Below, in pieces: positions 1-8,094 of a DNA stretch of 64,000 bases (the stretch's first letter is position 1; every line of letters starts with the position of its first letter). The notes below the pieces were generated by a model. It saw nothing but the letters and a program-made list of their open reading frames with translations, was not told where the DNA came from and did not search any database. The translations under genes and the position numbers were made by a program. Source of the DNA: an uncultured Mediterraneibacter sp. (GTDB lineage: Bacteria; Bacillota; Clostridia; Lachnospirales; Lachnospiraceae); contig CAKRDD010000005.1 in the NCBI GenBank assembly GCA_934309345.1, positions 1 through 64,000 of the forward strand, read 5' to 3'.

Positions 1-1597
1 TCCTTGTAGTCGTCCTTGTTCAGGGCATTCGCCTTGGCAATAGCCTCATCAACTTTGGTGTAATCAGCCCCCTTGTATTGCAGGGCTGCAATCGCATCTT
101 CAATTGCTTTCGCCATTGCATCTACTTCGCTCTGCTCGGTAATATTCTTACCACGGACAACGGCATTCACAGCAGCTTCCACAGCGGAGAAATCCTTGTA
201 GTCGTCCTTGTTCAGGGCATTCGCCTTGGCAATAGCCTCATCAACTTTGGTGTAATCAGCCCCCTTGTACTGTAGGGCTGCAATCGCATCTTCGATCGCT
301 TTCGCCATTGCATCTACTTCACTCTGCTCAGTAATGTTCTTGCCACGCACAACGGCATTCACTGCGGAGTCTACAGCGGAGAAATCCTTGTAGTCATCCT
401 TATTCAATGCATTCGCCTTGGCAATAGCTTCATCAACCTTTGTATAATCAGCATCCTTATATTGTAAAGCTGCAATCGCATCTTCAATTGCCTTTGCCAT
501 TGCATCTACTTCGCTCTGCTCGGTAATATTCTTATCACGGATAACGGCATTCACTGCGGAGTCTACAGCGGAGAAATCCTTGTAGTCGTCCTTGTTCAAA
601 GCATTTGCCTTGGTAATGGCTTTGTCAACCTTAGTGTAATCAGCATCCTTATATTGCAGGGCTACAATCGCATCTTCAATCGCTTTCGCCATTGCATCTA
701 CTTCACTCTGCTCGGTAATGTTCTTGTCCCGGACAACGGCGTTGACAGCAGTTTCCACACCAGTGAAATCCTTGTAGTCATCCTTGTTCAGGTTATTTGC
801 CTTGACAATAGCCTCATCAACTTTGGTGTAATCAGCATCCTTATATTGCAGGGCTGCAATCGCATCTTCGATCGCTTTCGCCATTGCATCTACTTCACTC
901 TGCTCAGTAATGTTCTTGTCACGGACAACGGCATTCACTGCGGAGTCTACAGCGGAGAAATCCTTGTACTCATCCTTATTCAGTGCATTTGCCTTGGCAA
1001 TGGCCTCATCAACCTTTGTATAGTCAGCCCCCTTGTATTGCAGGGCTGCAATCGCATCTTCGATTGCTTTCGCCATTGCATCTACTTCGCTCTGCTCAGT
1101 AATATTTTTGCCACGCACAACAGCGTTGACAGCGGCTTCCACACCAGTAAACTCCTTGTAGTCATCCTTCTTCAAAGCATTTGCCTTAGCAATGGCTTCA
1201 TCAACCTTGGCATAGTCCGCATCCTTATATTTCAGGGCTGCAATCGCATCTTCGATTGCCTTTGCCATTGCATCTACTTCACTCTGCTCGGTAATGTTCT
1301 TGTCCCGGACAACGGCATTCACTGCGGAGTCTACAGCGGAGAAATCCTTGTAGTCGTCCTTGTTCAGGGCCTTTGCCTTATTAATGGCTTCATCAACCTT
1401 TGTGTAATCAGCATCCTTATATTGCAGGGCTGCAATCGCATCTTCAATTGCATTCGCCATTGCATCCACTTCGGATTGCTCGGTAATGTTCTTACCACGG
1501 ACAACGGCATTCACTGCGGAGTCTACAGCGGAGAAATCCTTGTAGTCGTCCTTGTTCAGGGCCTTCGCCTTAGTAATAGCCTCATCAACTTTGGTAT
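1..1597 (-). repeat. Tandem 192-bp coding repeats (FIVAR-like units)
   Basis: Unit boundaries recur at 61, 253, 445, 637, 829, 1021, 1213, 1405 and 1597, an exact 192-bp (64-codon) period. There are eight complete units plus one cut by the window edge. Units differ mainly in a few codons (for example RGKNITEQ versus RDKNITEQ, YKGADY versus YKDADY). The exact period and near identity point to recent expansion by recombination. Confidence 0.95.
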
Positions 1598-2990
1598 AGT
1601 CCGCAGACTTGACGCACTTCAAGATAAAGGTTCTTCGTCTACCCTTTCCACAATCATATTTGTATGTAACGGTATCTTGGTCACTATCCACTGTCAGCGT
1701 GTTTCCACTTACTGTCCCACCGCTCCAGTCGCTTGTCTTGGCAACGTTGAAGTTTCCCGGCAAGGTGGAAAGGTCAAATGTGCGGTCATTGCCAACAACG
1801 ATCTGGTAGATATTACCGTCACAATCCAGACCACTCATATCTGTGTTGCTGATATCCAGAGAGGTCAATTGGTTGTTTCTGCAGTCCAAATCAGTCAACG
1901 CCGTATTCTTGCTGACATCCAGAGAGATCAACTGGTTATCATAGCAGTTTAATTTAGTCAGCGCCGTATTCTTGCTGACATCCAGAGAGGTCAACTGGTT
2001 ATCGTAGCAGTCCAAATAAGTCAGTGCCGTATTCTTGCTGACATCCAGAGAGGTCAACTGGTTATCGTAGCAGTTTAAATAAGTCAGCGCCGTATTCTTG
2101 CTGACATCCAGAGATGTCAATTGGTTGCTTCTGCAGGCCAAATCAGTCAATGCCGTATTATTGCTGACATCCAGAGCGGTCAATTGGTTGCTTCTGCAGT
2201 CCAAATAAGTCAACGCCGTATTATTGCTGACATCTAGCGTGGTCAGTTGGTTGCGACCGCAGTCCAAATGAATCAGCGCCGTGTTATTGCTGACATCCAA
2301 TTTAGTCAGCGAATTGCCCCAACAGGATAATTTAGTCAACGCCACATTCTTACTGACATCCAGAGATGTCAATTGGTTCCAGTCGCAGTCCAAATAAGTC
2401 AACGCCGTATTCTTGCTGACATCCAGAGATGTCAATTGGTTATTGAAGCATTTAAGAGACTTCAATGCTGTAAAATGACTGATACCGGTAAGATCGCTGA
2501 TTCCTTTTTTTGCGCAGTTTATATTCTCGGCCGCATTGATCTCCGTATCACTTAAATAATTGTCGTTGTCCTTGTCAAACGAAGAAGCAACAAAGCTGCA
2601 AAAATTTGCATCCGGAAAGTTGGTATTGTCAATAGCAACACCGGCACTCTGAACAGCGATGCCATTTTCTCCTTCGCCACTCAGCTGTGCTAGAGCTGCT
2701 TCGGATTGTGTATCCGGCATATCGCTGTCCTGGTTCTTCTGAAATTTCTCTCCTTCCGACTTGGATGCTTCATCTTCGGCTGCTGGTTCGGCATATTTTC
2801 CACAATTTTCCACCAAAGCACCCTCTGCACCGCAGACAGGGCACTCTGCATTCATTGTTTTTTCCGTGCAGGCCATTTCGCAGGTGCATACAGCTGTTTC
2901 TTCCATGCTGTCCTCGGCAAAGGCCGTGGTTGGCACAAGACAGAGCACCATGCACTGAGCAAACAGAATACTGAATAATCGTTTTCTCAT
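1..2990 (-). CDS. Secreted surface protein with leucine-rich repeats and FIVAR-like repeats (3' end outside window)
   Basis: The reading frame is open from the ATG at 2990 to the window edge (996 codons), so the C-terminus is missing. Residues 1-26 form a signal peptide (MRKRLFSILF... ending TTAFA). A Cys-rich and acidic linker follows, then an EF-hand-like loop (DKDNDNYLSDTE), about ten 21-residue leucine-rich repeats of the type LTxLDCxxNQLTSLDVSKNTA, a short beta-rich segment (about 1600-1810), and eight full 64-residue FIVAR-like repeats (DYTKVDEAIAKAN... AMAKAIEDAIAALQYK). The start overlaps the stop of the upstream TetR gene (ATGA), so translation is probably coupled and the TetR protein probably controls it. 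The likely role is adhesion or another cell-surface function. The anchor (LPXTG or similar) would lie off the window and cannot be checked. Confidence 0.85.
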   Translation of the reverse strand, partial: MRKRLFSILFAQCMVLCLVPTTAFAEDSMEETAVCTCEMACTEKTMNAECPVCGAEGALVENCGKYAEPAAEDEASKSEGEKFQKNQDSDMPDTQSEAALAQLSGEGENGIAVQSAGVAIDNTNFPDANFCSFVASSFDKDNDNYLSDTEINAAENINCAKKGISDLTGISHFTALKSLKCFNNQLTSLDVSKNTALTYLDCDWNQLTSLDVSKNVALTKLSCWGNSLTKLDVSNNTALIHLDCGRNQLTTLDVSNNTALTYLDCRSNQLTALDVSNNTALTDLACRSNQLTSLDVSKNTALTYLNCYDNQLTSLDVSKNTALTYLDCYDNQLTSLDVSKNTALTKLNCYDNQLISLDVSKNTALTDLDCRNNQLTSLDISNTDMSGLDCDGNIYQIVVGNDRTFDLSTLPGNFNVAKTSDWSGGTVSGNTLTVDSDQDTVTYKYDCGKGRRRTFILKCVKSADYTKVDEAITKAKALNKDDYKDFSAVDSAVNAVVRGKNITEQSEVDAMANAIEDAIAALQYKDADYTKVDEAINKAKALNKDDYKDFSAVDSAVNAVVRDKNITEQSEVDAMAKAIEDAIAALKYKDADYAKVDEAIAKANALKKDDYKEFTGVEAAVNAVVRGKNITEQSEVDAMAKAIEDAIAALQYKGADYTKVDEAIAKANALNKDEYKDFSAVDSAVNAVVRDKNITEQSEVDAMAKAIEDAIAALQYKDADYTKVDEAIVKANNLNKDDYKDFTGVETAVNAVVRDKNITEQSEVDAMAKAIEDAIVALQYKDADYTKVDKAITKANALNKDDYKDFSAVDSAVNAVIRDKNITEQSEVDAMAKAIEDAIAALQYKDADYTKVDEAIAKANALNKDDYKDFSAVDSAVNAVVRGKNITEQSEVDAMAKAIEDAIAALQYKGADYTKVDEAIAKANALNKDDYKDFSAVEAAVNAVVRGKNITEQSEVDAMAKAIEDAIAALQYKGADYTKVDEAIAKANALNKDDYK
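1815..2470 (-). repeat. Leucine-rich repeat array, 63-bp units
   Basis: About ten consecutive 21-codon repeats with the pattern LTxLDCxxNQLTSLDVSxNTA lie inside the surface-protein gene. Neighbouring units vary at the positions after LxC (DW, WG, GR, RS, YD, RN), which would face outward in an LRR solenoid. Confidence 0.9.
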
Positions 2991-3691
2991 CTTGTTCCCC
3001 CCATTTCACTATTCTTTGACAGCTTAAAATCGTATTTCATTTCCAGCATTGCAAACAGCTTATACATAACCTCTGTAGCAATTGCTTTAATATCCAGTGA
3101 TTGAATAAAGGCAAGCACCTTTGCCTGTTCTTCCTCTGGCACACGATATACTCTCATTGCTGCCGTCAAAAAGCGACTGAGCTTGCGTTCCAACGGAAAA
3201 TGAATATCACATTTTCTCGCCATATAGCTGCGCATCAATCCCGCCGTGCCAATTTCCATCTCATAAAAGTCGCTCTCGGTATCATCGGGAAAATTTTCAC
3301 CGAAAATCTGCTTCAGCTCTGCCGTAGTATGCAAGTAAATATATTCCGACGTGTCGGGCAGGGAATAAGCTTCAATGTAGATTTCCCTCAGGTTCTCATT
3401 CAGCTCGGTCAGTGTCAGTTGGATCGCCGTTTCCACCGCATAGGCGTAAACCGGTGGCGGCTTGCTGTCTGCAATGCTTCTTGCCACACCGAACTGTCCG
3501 CCGAACATCGTTTCGGTCAATTCCAGCAAAATTCTGTCCTTGGTAGGAAACAGATTCAAATAGCTTCCCCTTGCAACACCTGCCTCGTCCACAATCTGAC
3601 TGACAGTGGTGTTTTTATACCCCTGCTCCAAAAAGAGACGGACGCATACGGTCAGTATTTTCCTCTTTGTTTCGCTGCTGTCTCTTCGCAA
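2987..3691 (-). CDS. TetR/AcrR-family transcriptional regulator
   Basis: The N-terminal helix-turn-helix is typical of TetR (KRKILTVCVRLFLEQGYKNT, then TVSQIVDEAGVARGSYLNLF with FPTKD following). The rest is the all-helical ligand-binding part, giving about 234 residues. I place the start at the TTG at 3691, seven bases after AGAGG; a GTG at 3700 is in frame but sits directly on the ribosome site. The stop (2987-2989) overlaps the ATG of the surface-protein gene, so the two genes form one transcription unit. A palindrome over its own -10 element suggests autoregulation. The ligand is unknown. Confidence 0.9.
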   Translation of the reverse strand: MRRDSSETKRKILTVCVRLFLEQGYKNTTVSQIVDEAGVARGSYLNLFPTKDRILLELTETMFGGQFGVARSIADSKPPPVYAYAVETAIQLTLTELNENLREIYIEAYSLPDTSEYIYLHTTAELKQIFGENFPDDTESDFYEMEIGTAGLMRSYMARKCDIHFPLERKLSRFLTAAMRVYRVPEEEQAKVLAFIQSLDIKAIATEVMYKLFAMLEMKYDFKLSKNSEMGGTR

Positions 3692-3710
3692 ATATATCAC
3701 CTCTCTTCAA

Positions 3711-3738
3711 ATATTATTAGTATATATACTAATAATAT
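3711..3738. promoter_or_regulatory. Perfect 28-bp palindrome, probable TetR operator
   Basis: The sequence is perfectly self-complementary, built on ATTATTAGTATA and its mirror around 3724/3725. It begins 20 bp upstream of the TetR TTG start and covers the -10 box at 3732-3737, so a bound repressor would block RNA polymerase. Assignment to this TetR protein is inferred from position and symmetry. Confidence 0.8.
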
Positions 3739-3760
3739 CACGGTAAGTGCAAAAAGTCAA
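3732..3760 (-). promoter_or_regulatory. Sigma-A promoter of the tetR-surface protein operon
   Basis: On the minus strand the -35 TTGACT (3755-3760) and -10 TATTAT (3732-3737) are separated by exactly 17 bp. The -10 lies inside the palindrome. Confidence 0.8.
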
Positions 3761-3763
3761 TGT

Positions 3764-3796
3764 AAAAAGAGCCTGACGATTAGTCGTCAAGCTCCA
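3764..3796 (-). terminator. Rho-independent terminator after nrdD
   Basis: On the minus strand GAGCTTGACGA and TCGTCAGGCTC form an 11-bp stem (one G-U) with a TTAG-type loop, followed at once by TTTTTAC. It ends the nrdD transcript about 90 bp past the stop. Confidence 0.8.
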
Positions 3797-3802
3797 TTTT
3801 TA

Positions 3803-3888
3803 CTTTTGAAAACAATTCCTGTTACAAATACAATTGTGATTTTACAACTTTTGAAAACAATTCTTTTACAAATACAATTGTGATTCTA
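3803..3888. repeat. Two tandem ~41-bp direct repeats downstream of nrdD
   Basis: CTTTTGAAAACAATTC followed by TTACAAATACAATTGTGATT occurs at 3803-3843 and again at 3848-3888. The second copy covers the nrdD stop codon. Each copy holds the self-complementary ACAATTGT. The function is unknown; a simple tandem duplication of the 3' end is the easiest explanation. Confidence 0.75.
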
Positions 3889-6045
3889 CAGATGCAGAAC
3901 TCTCTCCTTGATCTCCTGCGTTCTTCCCTGATTCCAGAACTGAGTTCCGATATATCCGCAGGTACGTCTTGCAACATTCAGTGTATCCTGATTGCGGTTT
4001 CCGCAATGCGGACACTCCCATACAAGCTTTCCTTCCTCATCTGTTATGATCTGGATCTCTCCGTCATATCCACACTCCTGACAGTAATCGCTCTTTGTAT
4101 TCAGCTCCGCATACATAATGTTATCGTAAATGAAACGGATGACCTGAAGTACAGCTGCAATGTTGTCTTTCATGTCCGGAACTTCTACATAGCTGATGGC
4201 TCCACCGGAAGAAAGTGCCTGGAACTGAGATTCAAACTTCAGTTTTGAGAATGCATCAATCTCTTCTCCGACAAATACATGATAGCTGTTTGTAATATAG
4301 CTCTTATCTGTAATTCCAGGAACAATACCAAATCTCTTCTGCAGACATTTTGCGAACTTGTAAGTTGTACTTTCAATCGGTGAACCATAGATACTGAAAG
4401 CAACGTTCGTTTCTTCTTTCCACTGGTTACATGCATCGTTCATGTGCTTCATAACATCCAGTGCAAACGGTGTAGCATCCGGATCTGTATGGGATTTTCC
4501 TGTCATATATTTCACACACTCATAAAGTCCTGCATATCCAAGAGAAATCGTTGAATATCCTCCATAGAGAAGTTTGTCAATCGGTTCTCCCTTCTTCAGA
4601 CGGGCAAGTGCTCCGAACTGCCACAGGATCGGTGCTGCATCAGACAGTGTTCCTTTCAGACGGTTGTGTCTGCACATCAATGCGCGATAGCAAAGTTCCA
4701 GTCTGTCATCAAAGATCTTCCAGAACTTATCCATATCTCCACCGGAAGAAAGGGCAACGTCAACAAGGTTGATCGTAACAACTCCCTGGTTGAAACGTCC
4801 GTAGAACTTATAGTTTCCGTTCTCGTCTTTCCATGGGCTTAAGCAGCTTCTGCATCCCATAACCGGGAAACAGTTTCCTTCTTTAAGCTCTTTCATCTTT
4901 TTCTCGGAAATGTAGTCCGGAACAAGACGCTTTGCAGTACACTTTGCTGCAAGTTCTGTCAGATAATAGTATTCGCTTCCTTCTTCGATATTATCTTCTT
5001 CCAGAACATAGATCAGTTTCGGGAATGCCGGTGTTACCCATACTCCGGCTTCATTCTTAACTCCCTGATAACGCTGACGAAGTGTCTCTTCAATGATCAT
5101 CGCCAGGTCTTTCTTCTCTCTCTCGTTCTTTGCTTCGTTCAGATACATGAAAACTGTAAGGAACGGTGCCTGTCCGTTTGTTGTCATCAGTGTGATCACC
5201 TGATATTCGATCGTCTGAACACCCTTTGTGATCTCTTTCTTCAGTCTTCTCTCTACGATCTCATTGAGCACATCTTCCGGATATTCCATTCCGACCAGTT
5301 CCTGCTCGCTGATCACTTCCTTGCGGATCTTCTCTCTGGAAACATCCACAAACGGTGCCAGATGAGTAAGCGAGATACTCTGTCCTCCATACTGGTTACT
5401 TGCAACCTGGGCAATGATCTGAGTTGCGATATTACATGCTGTAGAGAAGCTGTGCGGCTTCTCAATCATTGTACCGCTGATCACAGTTCCGTTCTGAAGC
5501 ATATCCTCCAGATTCACAAGATCGCAGTTGTGCATATGCTGTGCATAGTAGTCAGAATCATGGAAATGGATGATTCCTTCTCTGTCTGCCTCCACAATAT
5601 CATGTGGGAGAAGCATTCTTGTTGTCAGGTCACGGCTGACCTCTCCTGCCATATAATCTCTCTGTACACTGTTGACTGCCGGGTTCTTGTTCGAGTTCTC
5701 CTGCTTTACATCCTCGTTGTTGTACTCGATCAGTGACAGGATACGATTGTCTGTTGTATTCGCCTTACGTACAAGGGATCTCTTATAACGATATCTTACA
5801 TACTTACGTGCAAGTTCAAAAGCTCCGGTAGCCATGATCTGATTCTCTACCATATCCTGGATCTCTTCTACGGATACTGCACGATTCAACTTGTTACACT
5901 TGAATTCCACATATTCTGCGATATCTTCAATCTGGCTGTCTGTCAGCGTACGCTCCCCATTATCCTTATCCGCCTTCGTCACAGCAACCACGATTTTCTG
6001 TATATCAAATGTCTCTTCCGACCCATTTCTCTTGATAATTTTCAT
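3886..6045 (-). CDS. nrdD: Anaerobic (class III) ribonucleoside-triphosphate reductase
   Basis: This oxygen-sensitive enzyme makes dNTPs from NTPs. The 719-residue protein starts with an ATP-cone (MKIIKRNGSEETFDIQKIVVAV), the allosteric site. The central region carries the barrel motifs (HMHNCDLVNLEDML, NGQAPF). The C-terminus has the zinc site (CQECG ... CPHCGN) and the glycyl-radical loop RRTCGYIGTQFWNQGR, where the glycine carries the radical. All key residues are present. The activating radical-SAM enzyme NrdG, often the next gene, is not here: a terminator follows instead. Two NrdR-like boxes lie upstream. Confidence 0.98.
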   Translation of the reverse strand: MKIIKRNGSEETFDIQKIVVAVTKADKDNGERTLTDSQIEDIAEYVEFKCNKLNRAVSVEEIQDMVENQIMATGAFELARKYVRYRYKRSLVRKANTTDNRILSLIEYNNEDVKQENSNKNPAVNSVQRDYMAGEVSRDLTTRMLLPHDIVEADREGIIHFHDSDYYAQHMHNCDLVNLEDMLQNGTVISGTMIEKPHSFSTACNIATQIIAQVASNQYGGQSISLTHLAPFVDVSREKIRKEVISEQELVGMEYPEDVLNEIVERRLKKEITKGVQTIEYQVITLMTTNGQAPFLTVFMYLNEAKNEREKKDLAMIIEETLRQRYQGVKNEAGVWVTPAFPKLIYVLEEDNIEEGSEYYYLTELAAKCTAKRLVPDYISEKKMKELKEGNCFPVMGCRSCLSPWKDENGNYKFYGRFNQGVVTINLVDVALSSGGDMDKFWKIFDDRLELCYRALMCRHNRLKGTLSDAAPILWQFGALARLKKGEPIDKLLYGGYSTISLGYAGLYECVKYMTGKSHTDPDATPFALDVMKHMNDACNQWKEETNVAFSIYGSPIESTTYKFAKCLQKRFGIVPGITDKSYITNSYHVFVGEEIDAFSKLKFESQFQALSSGGAISYVEVPDMKDNIAAVLQVIRFIYDNIMYAELNTKSDYCQECGYDGEIQIITDEEGKLVWECPHCGNRNQDTLNVARRTCGYIGTQFWNQGRTQEIKERVLHL

Positions 6046-6129
6046 TGATCAGTCTCCTCACTTTTTCTTATTTTAGCACGATCTCTTGTGTTCTATCCGT
6101 TTCTATCGTGCTGTCTGATACTTATTCTA

Positions 6130-6145
6130 ATACAAAATATAGTAT
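6130..6145. promoter_or_regulatory. NrdR-like box 1 upstream of nrdD
   Basis: ATACAAAATATAGTAT matches 13 of 16 positions of the NrdR consensus as I know it (ACACWATATATWGTGT). It overlaps a plausible -10 for nrdD (TATACT on the minus strand, 6141-6146). Confidence 0.6.
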
Positions 6146-6160
6146 AATGCAATCCCTAAA

Positions 6161-6176
6161 ACACAGTATCATGTAT
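6161..6176. promoter_or_regulatory. NrdR-like box 2 upstream of nrdD
   Basis: ACACAGTATCATGTAT matches 12 of 16 consensus positions and starts exactly 31 bp after box 1, the usual three-turn spacing of paired NrdR boxes. The spacing is the strongest argument for the pair. Confidence 0.6.
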
Positions 6177-6296
6177 TTTCAGAACATCTACCACATTTTT
6201 TGAGTTTTTCATTTAACTGATAATCTTTTCTCCATCTGTTATACAAAATCAAAACTGTCTATGAATTATCTGTCTACTCATTCTCCTTTCACACCT

Positions 6297-6352
6297 GCAG
6301 AAAAGGCAGCCCAACAGTCCTTATTCAAGGGCTTTGGCTGCCTTTTCTTTCG
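6297..6352. terminator. Hairpin terminator between nrdD and the symporter gene
   Basis: AAAAGGCAGCC (from 6301) pairs with GGCTGCCTTTT (to 6345). An inner hairpin AGTCCTT/AAGGGCT lies within the loop, and a T-rich tract follows on the plus strand. It most likely ends the symporter transcript on the minus strand and can work in both directions. The rest of the 371-base gap between the two genes holds the NrdR boxes and nothing else I recognise. Confidence 0.65.
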
Positions 6353-6416
6353 TTTTATTTCAGGTAATAATTCTATTTATTTTTCGAATTCACAGATAAT
6401 TCGGTCAATTCTTTTT

Positions 6417-7829
6417 CTAGTAAGATCCGTTATGTTTTGCATGGAAATCTCTTGTCTCTTTAACGATCACTCCGTTCAATGCAAGAAGTGCGATCAGGTT
6501 CGGGAATGCCATCAGTGCATTGAAGATATCTGCGATATTCCATACTGCTTTTACTGTCATATATGGCCCAATGAATACTGCAAGGATATACAGGATACGA
6601 TATCCCATTACAACTCCTTTATTTCTGTTAAACAGGTATTCCACGCATCTCTCGCCGTAATAGTTCCATCCGAGAATTGTTGTGAATGCAAAGAATACAA
6701 GACACAGCATCAGGGAGAATGTCGCTACGAACGATGGGAATGGAAGTCCTTTCTGGAAAGCATCCATTGTAATTGCCACACCTTCCAGTTCCTGGTTCAG
6801 CCAGGAACCGGCGATCACGATAGAAAGTCCTGTCATTGTACAGATTACAATTGTATCAATAAATGTTCCTGTCATAGATACAAGACCCTGACGGACCGGC
6901 TCTTTTGTTCTTGCTGCAGCTGCTGCGATCGGTGCACTACCAAGTCCGGACTCATTTGAGAAGATTCCTCTTGCAACACCTTTCTGCATTGCTACGAACA
7001 TGGATCCAACCGCTCCTCCTGCAAGTGCACTTCCTGTAAATGCAGATTTCACGATAGAAGCAAGTGCTGCCGGAACAGCTGTGATATTTGTAATAATGAT
7101 GATTAGCGCAAGTCCTACATAAAGAACTGCCATAAATGGTACGATAACCTCAGATACTTTTGCAATTCTCTGGATTCCTCCAAGAACTACAAGACCTACG
7201 CATACAGTCAGGAACAATCCGGCGATTACGGTAGCCCATGAGTAGTTTCCTCCAAGCAAGGAAACGGTGTGTGCCATATCCGGGTCAAAGAAATTCTTAA
7301 CCGCAGATGCAATACTGTTTACCTGTGTAAATGTACCAATTCCGAAGAGACCGACTCCGGCTCCGAAGAATGCGAAAATCTTCGCAAGCCATGTCCACTT
7401 CTTACCCATTCCGTTTTCAATATAATAGAACGGTCCGCCAAGTACATGCCCTTCTTCATCGATCGTACGATATTTGATTGCCAGAAGACCTTCTGCGTAT
7501 TTTGTCGCCATTCCAAAGAATGCCGCAATAACCATCCAGAACAACGCTCCCGGACCACCAAGTGCGATCGCTGTTGCAACACCCGTGATATTACCGGTTC
7601 CGATTGTTGCTGACAGAGCTGTACAAAGTGCTCCAAAGCTGGTCACTTCTCCGCTGCCGTCTTCTTCATCCTGAAACATGAATTTGAAAGCTTTGCCAAG
7701 ATGCCTGATCTGTACAAGACCAAGTCTGGCTGTTAGAAAGATACCTGTTGCCATGATGAGGCAGATCAACGGAAGCCCCCACACAGCATTGTCGATTGCA
7801 GTGATAATTTTGTCGATTTGTGCAAACAT
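6417..7829 (-). CDS. Sodium:alanine/glycine symporter (AgcS family)
   Basis: This multi-pass membrane carrier takes up alanine or glycine with sodium. The 470-residue protein has about ten hydrophobic segments and the family signatures GTGNITGVATAIALGGPGA and ARGIFSNESGLGSAPIAAAAA. The start is the ATG at 7829, eight bases after GGAGG. An in-frame extension further upstream is not coding, because it falls in a glycine riboswitch. That riboswitch makes glycine the likely substrate or signal. It is monocistronic, ended by the hairpin near 6300-6350. Confidence 0.95.
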   Translation of the reverse strand: MFAQIDKIITAIDNAVWGLPLICLIMATGIFLTARLGLVQIRHLGKAFKFMFQDEEDGSGEVTSFGALCTALSATIGTGNITGVATAIALGGPGALFWMVIAAFFGMATKYAEGLLAIKYRTIDEEGHVLGGPFYYIENGMGKKWTWLAKIFAFFGAGVGLFGIGTFTQVNSIASAVKNFFDPDMAHTVSLLGGNYSWATVIAGLFLTVCVGLVVLGGIQRIAKVSEVIVPFMAVLYVGLALIIIITNITAVPAALASIVKSAFTGSALAGGAVGSMFVAMQKGVARGIFSNESGLGSAPIAAAAARTKEPVRQGLVSMTGTFIDTIVICTMTGLSIVIAGSWLNQELEGVAITMDAFQKGLPFPSFVATFSLMLCLVFFAFTTILGWNYYGERCVEYLFNRNKGVVMGYRILYILAVFIGPYMTVKAVWNIADIFNALMAFPNLIALLALNGVIVKETRDFHAKHNGSY

Positions 7830-7844
7830 TTCTTTATTCCTCCA

Positions 7845-7926
7845 TCCTTTTGCCTGAGAGACTCGCGGTCTGTAACTGCAACTCCGACCGCTTACACCTT
7901 CGGCGCTCTTTTTAAAGAGACTCTCC
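7845..7926 (-). ncRNA. Glycine riboswitch aptamer
   Basis: On the minus strand the leader shows the conserved glycine-aptamer blocks: GGAGAG at the 5' end, GCGCCGAAGGTG in the middle, and CTCTCAGGCAAAAGGA at the 3' end, 16 bases before the start codon. The layout is one full aptamer just ahead of the ribosome site of the symporter gene. Control could be at transcription or translation; I see no clear terminator between aptamer and start, which favours translational control. Confidence 0.93.
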
Positions 7927-7932
7927 TGAGTA

Positions 7933-7967
7933 TTGCTGTCATTCACTTCAGATGTAAATGACAGCAA
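7933..7967 (-). ncRNA. Hairpin 5' of the glycine aptamer
   Basis: TTGCTGTCATT and AATGACAGCAA form a perfect 11-bp stem with a 13-base loop, six bases upstream of the aptamer. A stem at this place could be the reduced partner (ghost aptamer) known from single glycine riboswitches, supporting docking by a kink-turn-like linker. Confidence 0.55.
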
Positions 7968-8002
7968 GTTTTTCTCTTTCGTGCTTTAACACGATAAAAT
8001 AA

Positions 8003-8031
8003 AGAATAGCACTATGTTTTAAGAAATGCAA
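8003..8031 (-). promoter_or_regulatory. Promoter of the glycine riboswitch-symporter transcript
   Basis: The -35 TTGCAT (8026-8031) and -10 TATTCT (8003-8008) are 17 bp apart. The predicted RNA start lies about 30 bases before the 5' hairpin. Confidence 0.65.
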
Positions 8032-8094
8032 TACATTTCAAACATTTTTTCAATTAAGATTACTAATATTTATTAATAAACGATATCAATAAGA

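Noticed and set aside
1..1597. CRISPR-like periodic repeat
   Set aside because: The 192-bp units have no unique spacers and are in-frame protein repeats.
654..1952. Long plus-strand open frame with internal repeats
   Set aside because: It is the antisense of the FIVAR-like repeats; the minus frame has a signal peptide, ribosome coupling and known domains.
3101..3883. Plus-strand open frame of 260 codons
   Set aside because: It is the antisense of the TetR gene and its promoter, with no ribosome site or recognisable domain.
7830..7967. N-terminal extension of the symporter frame
   Set aside because: The extra 46 codons coincide with the glycine riboswitch and hairpin; a good ribosome site precedes the ATG at 7829.
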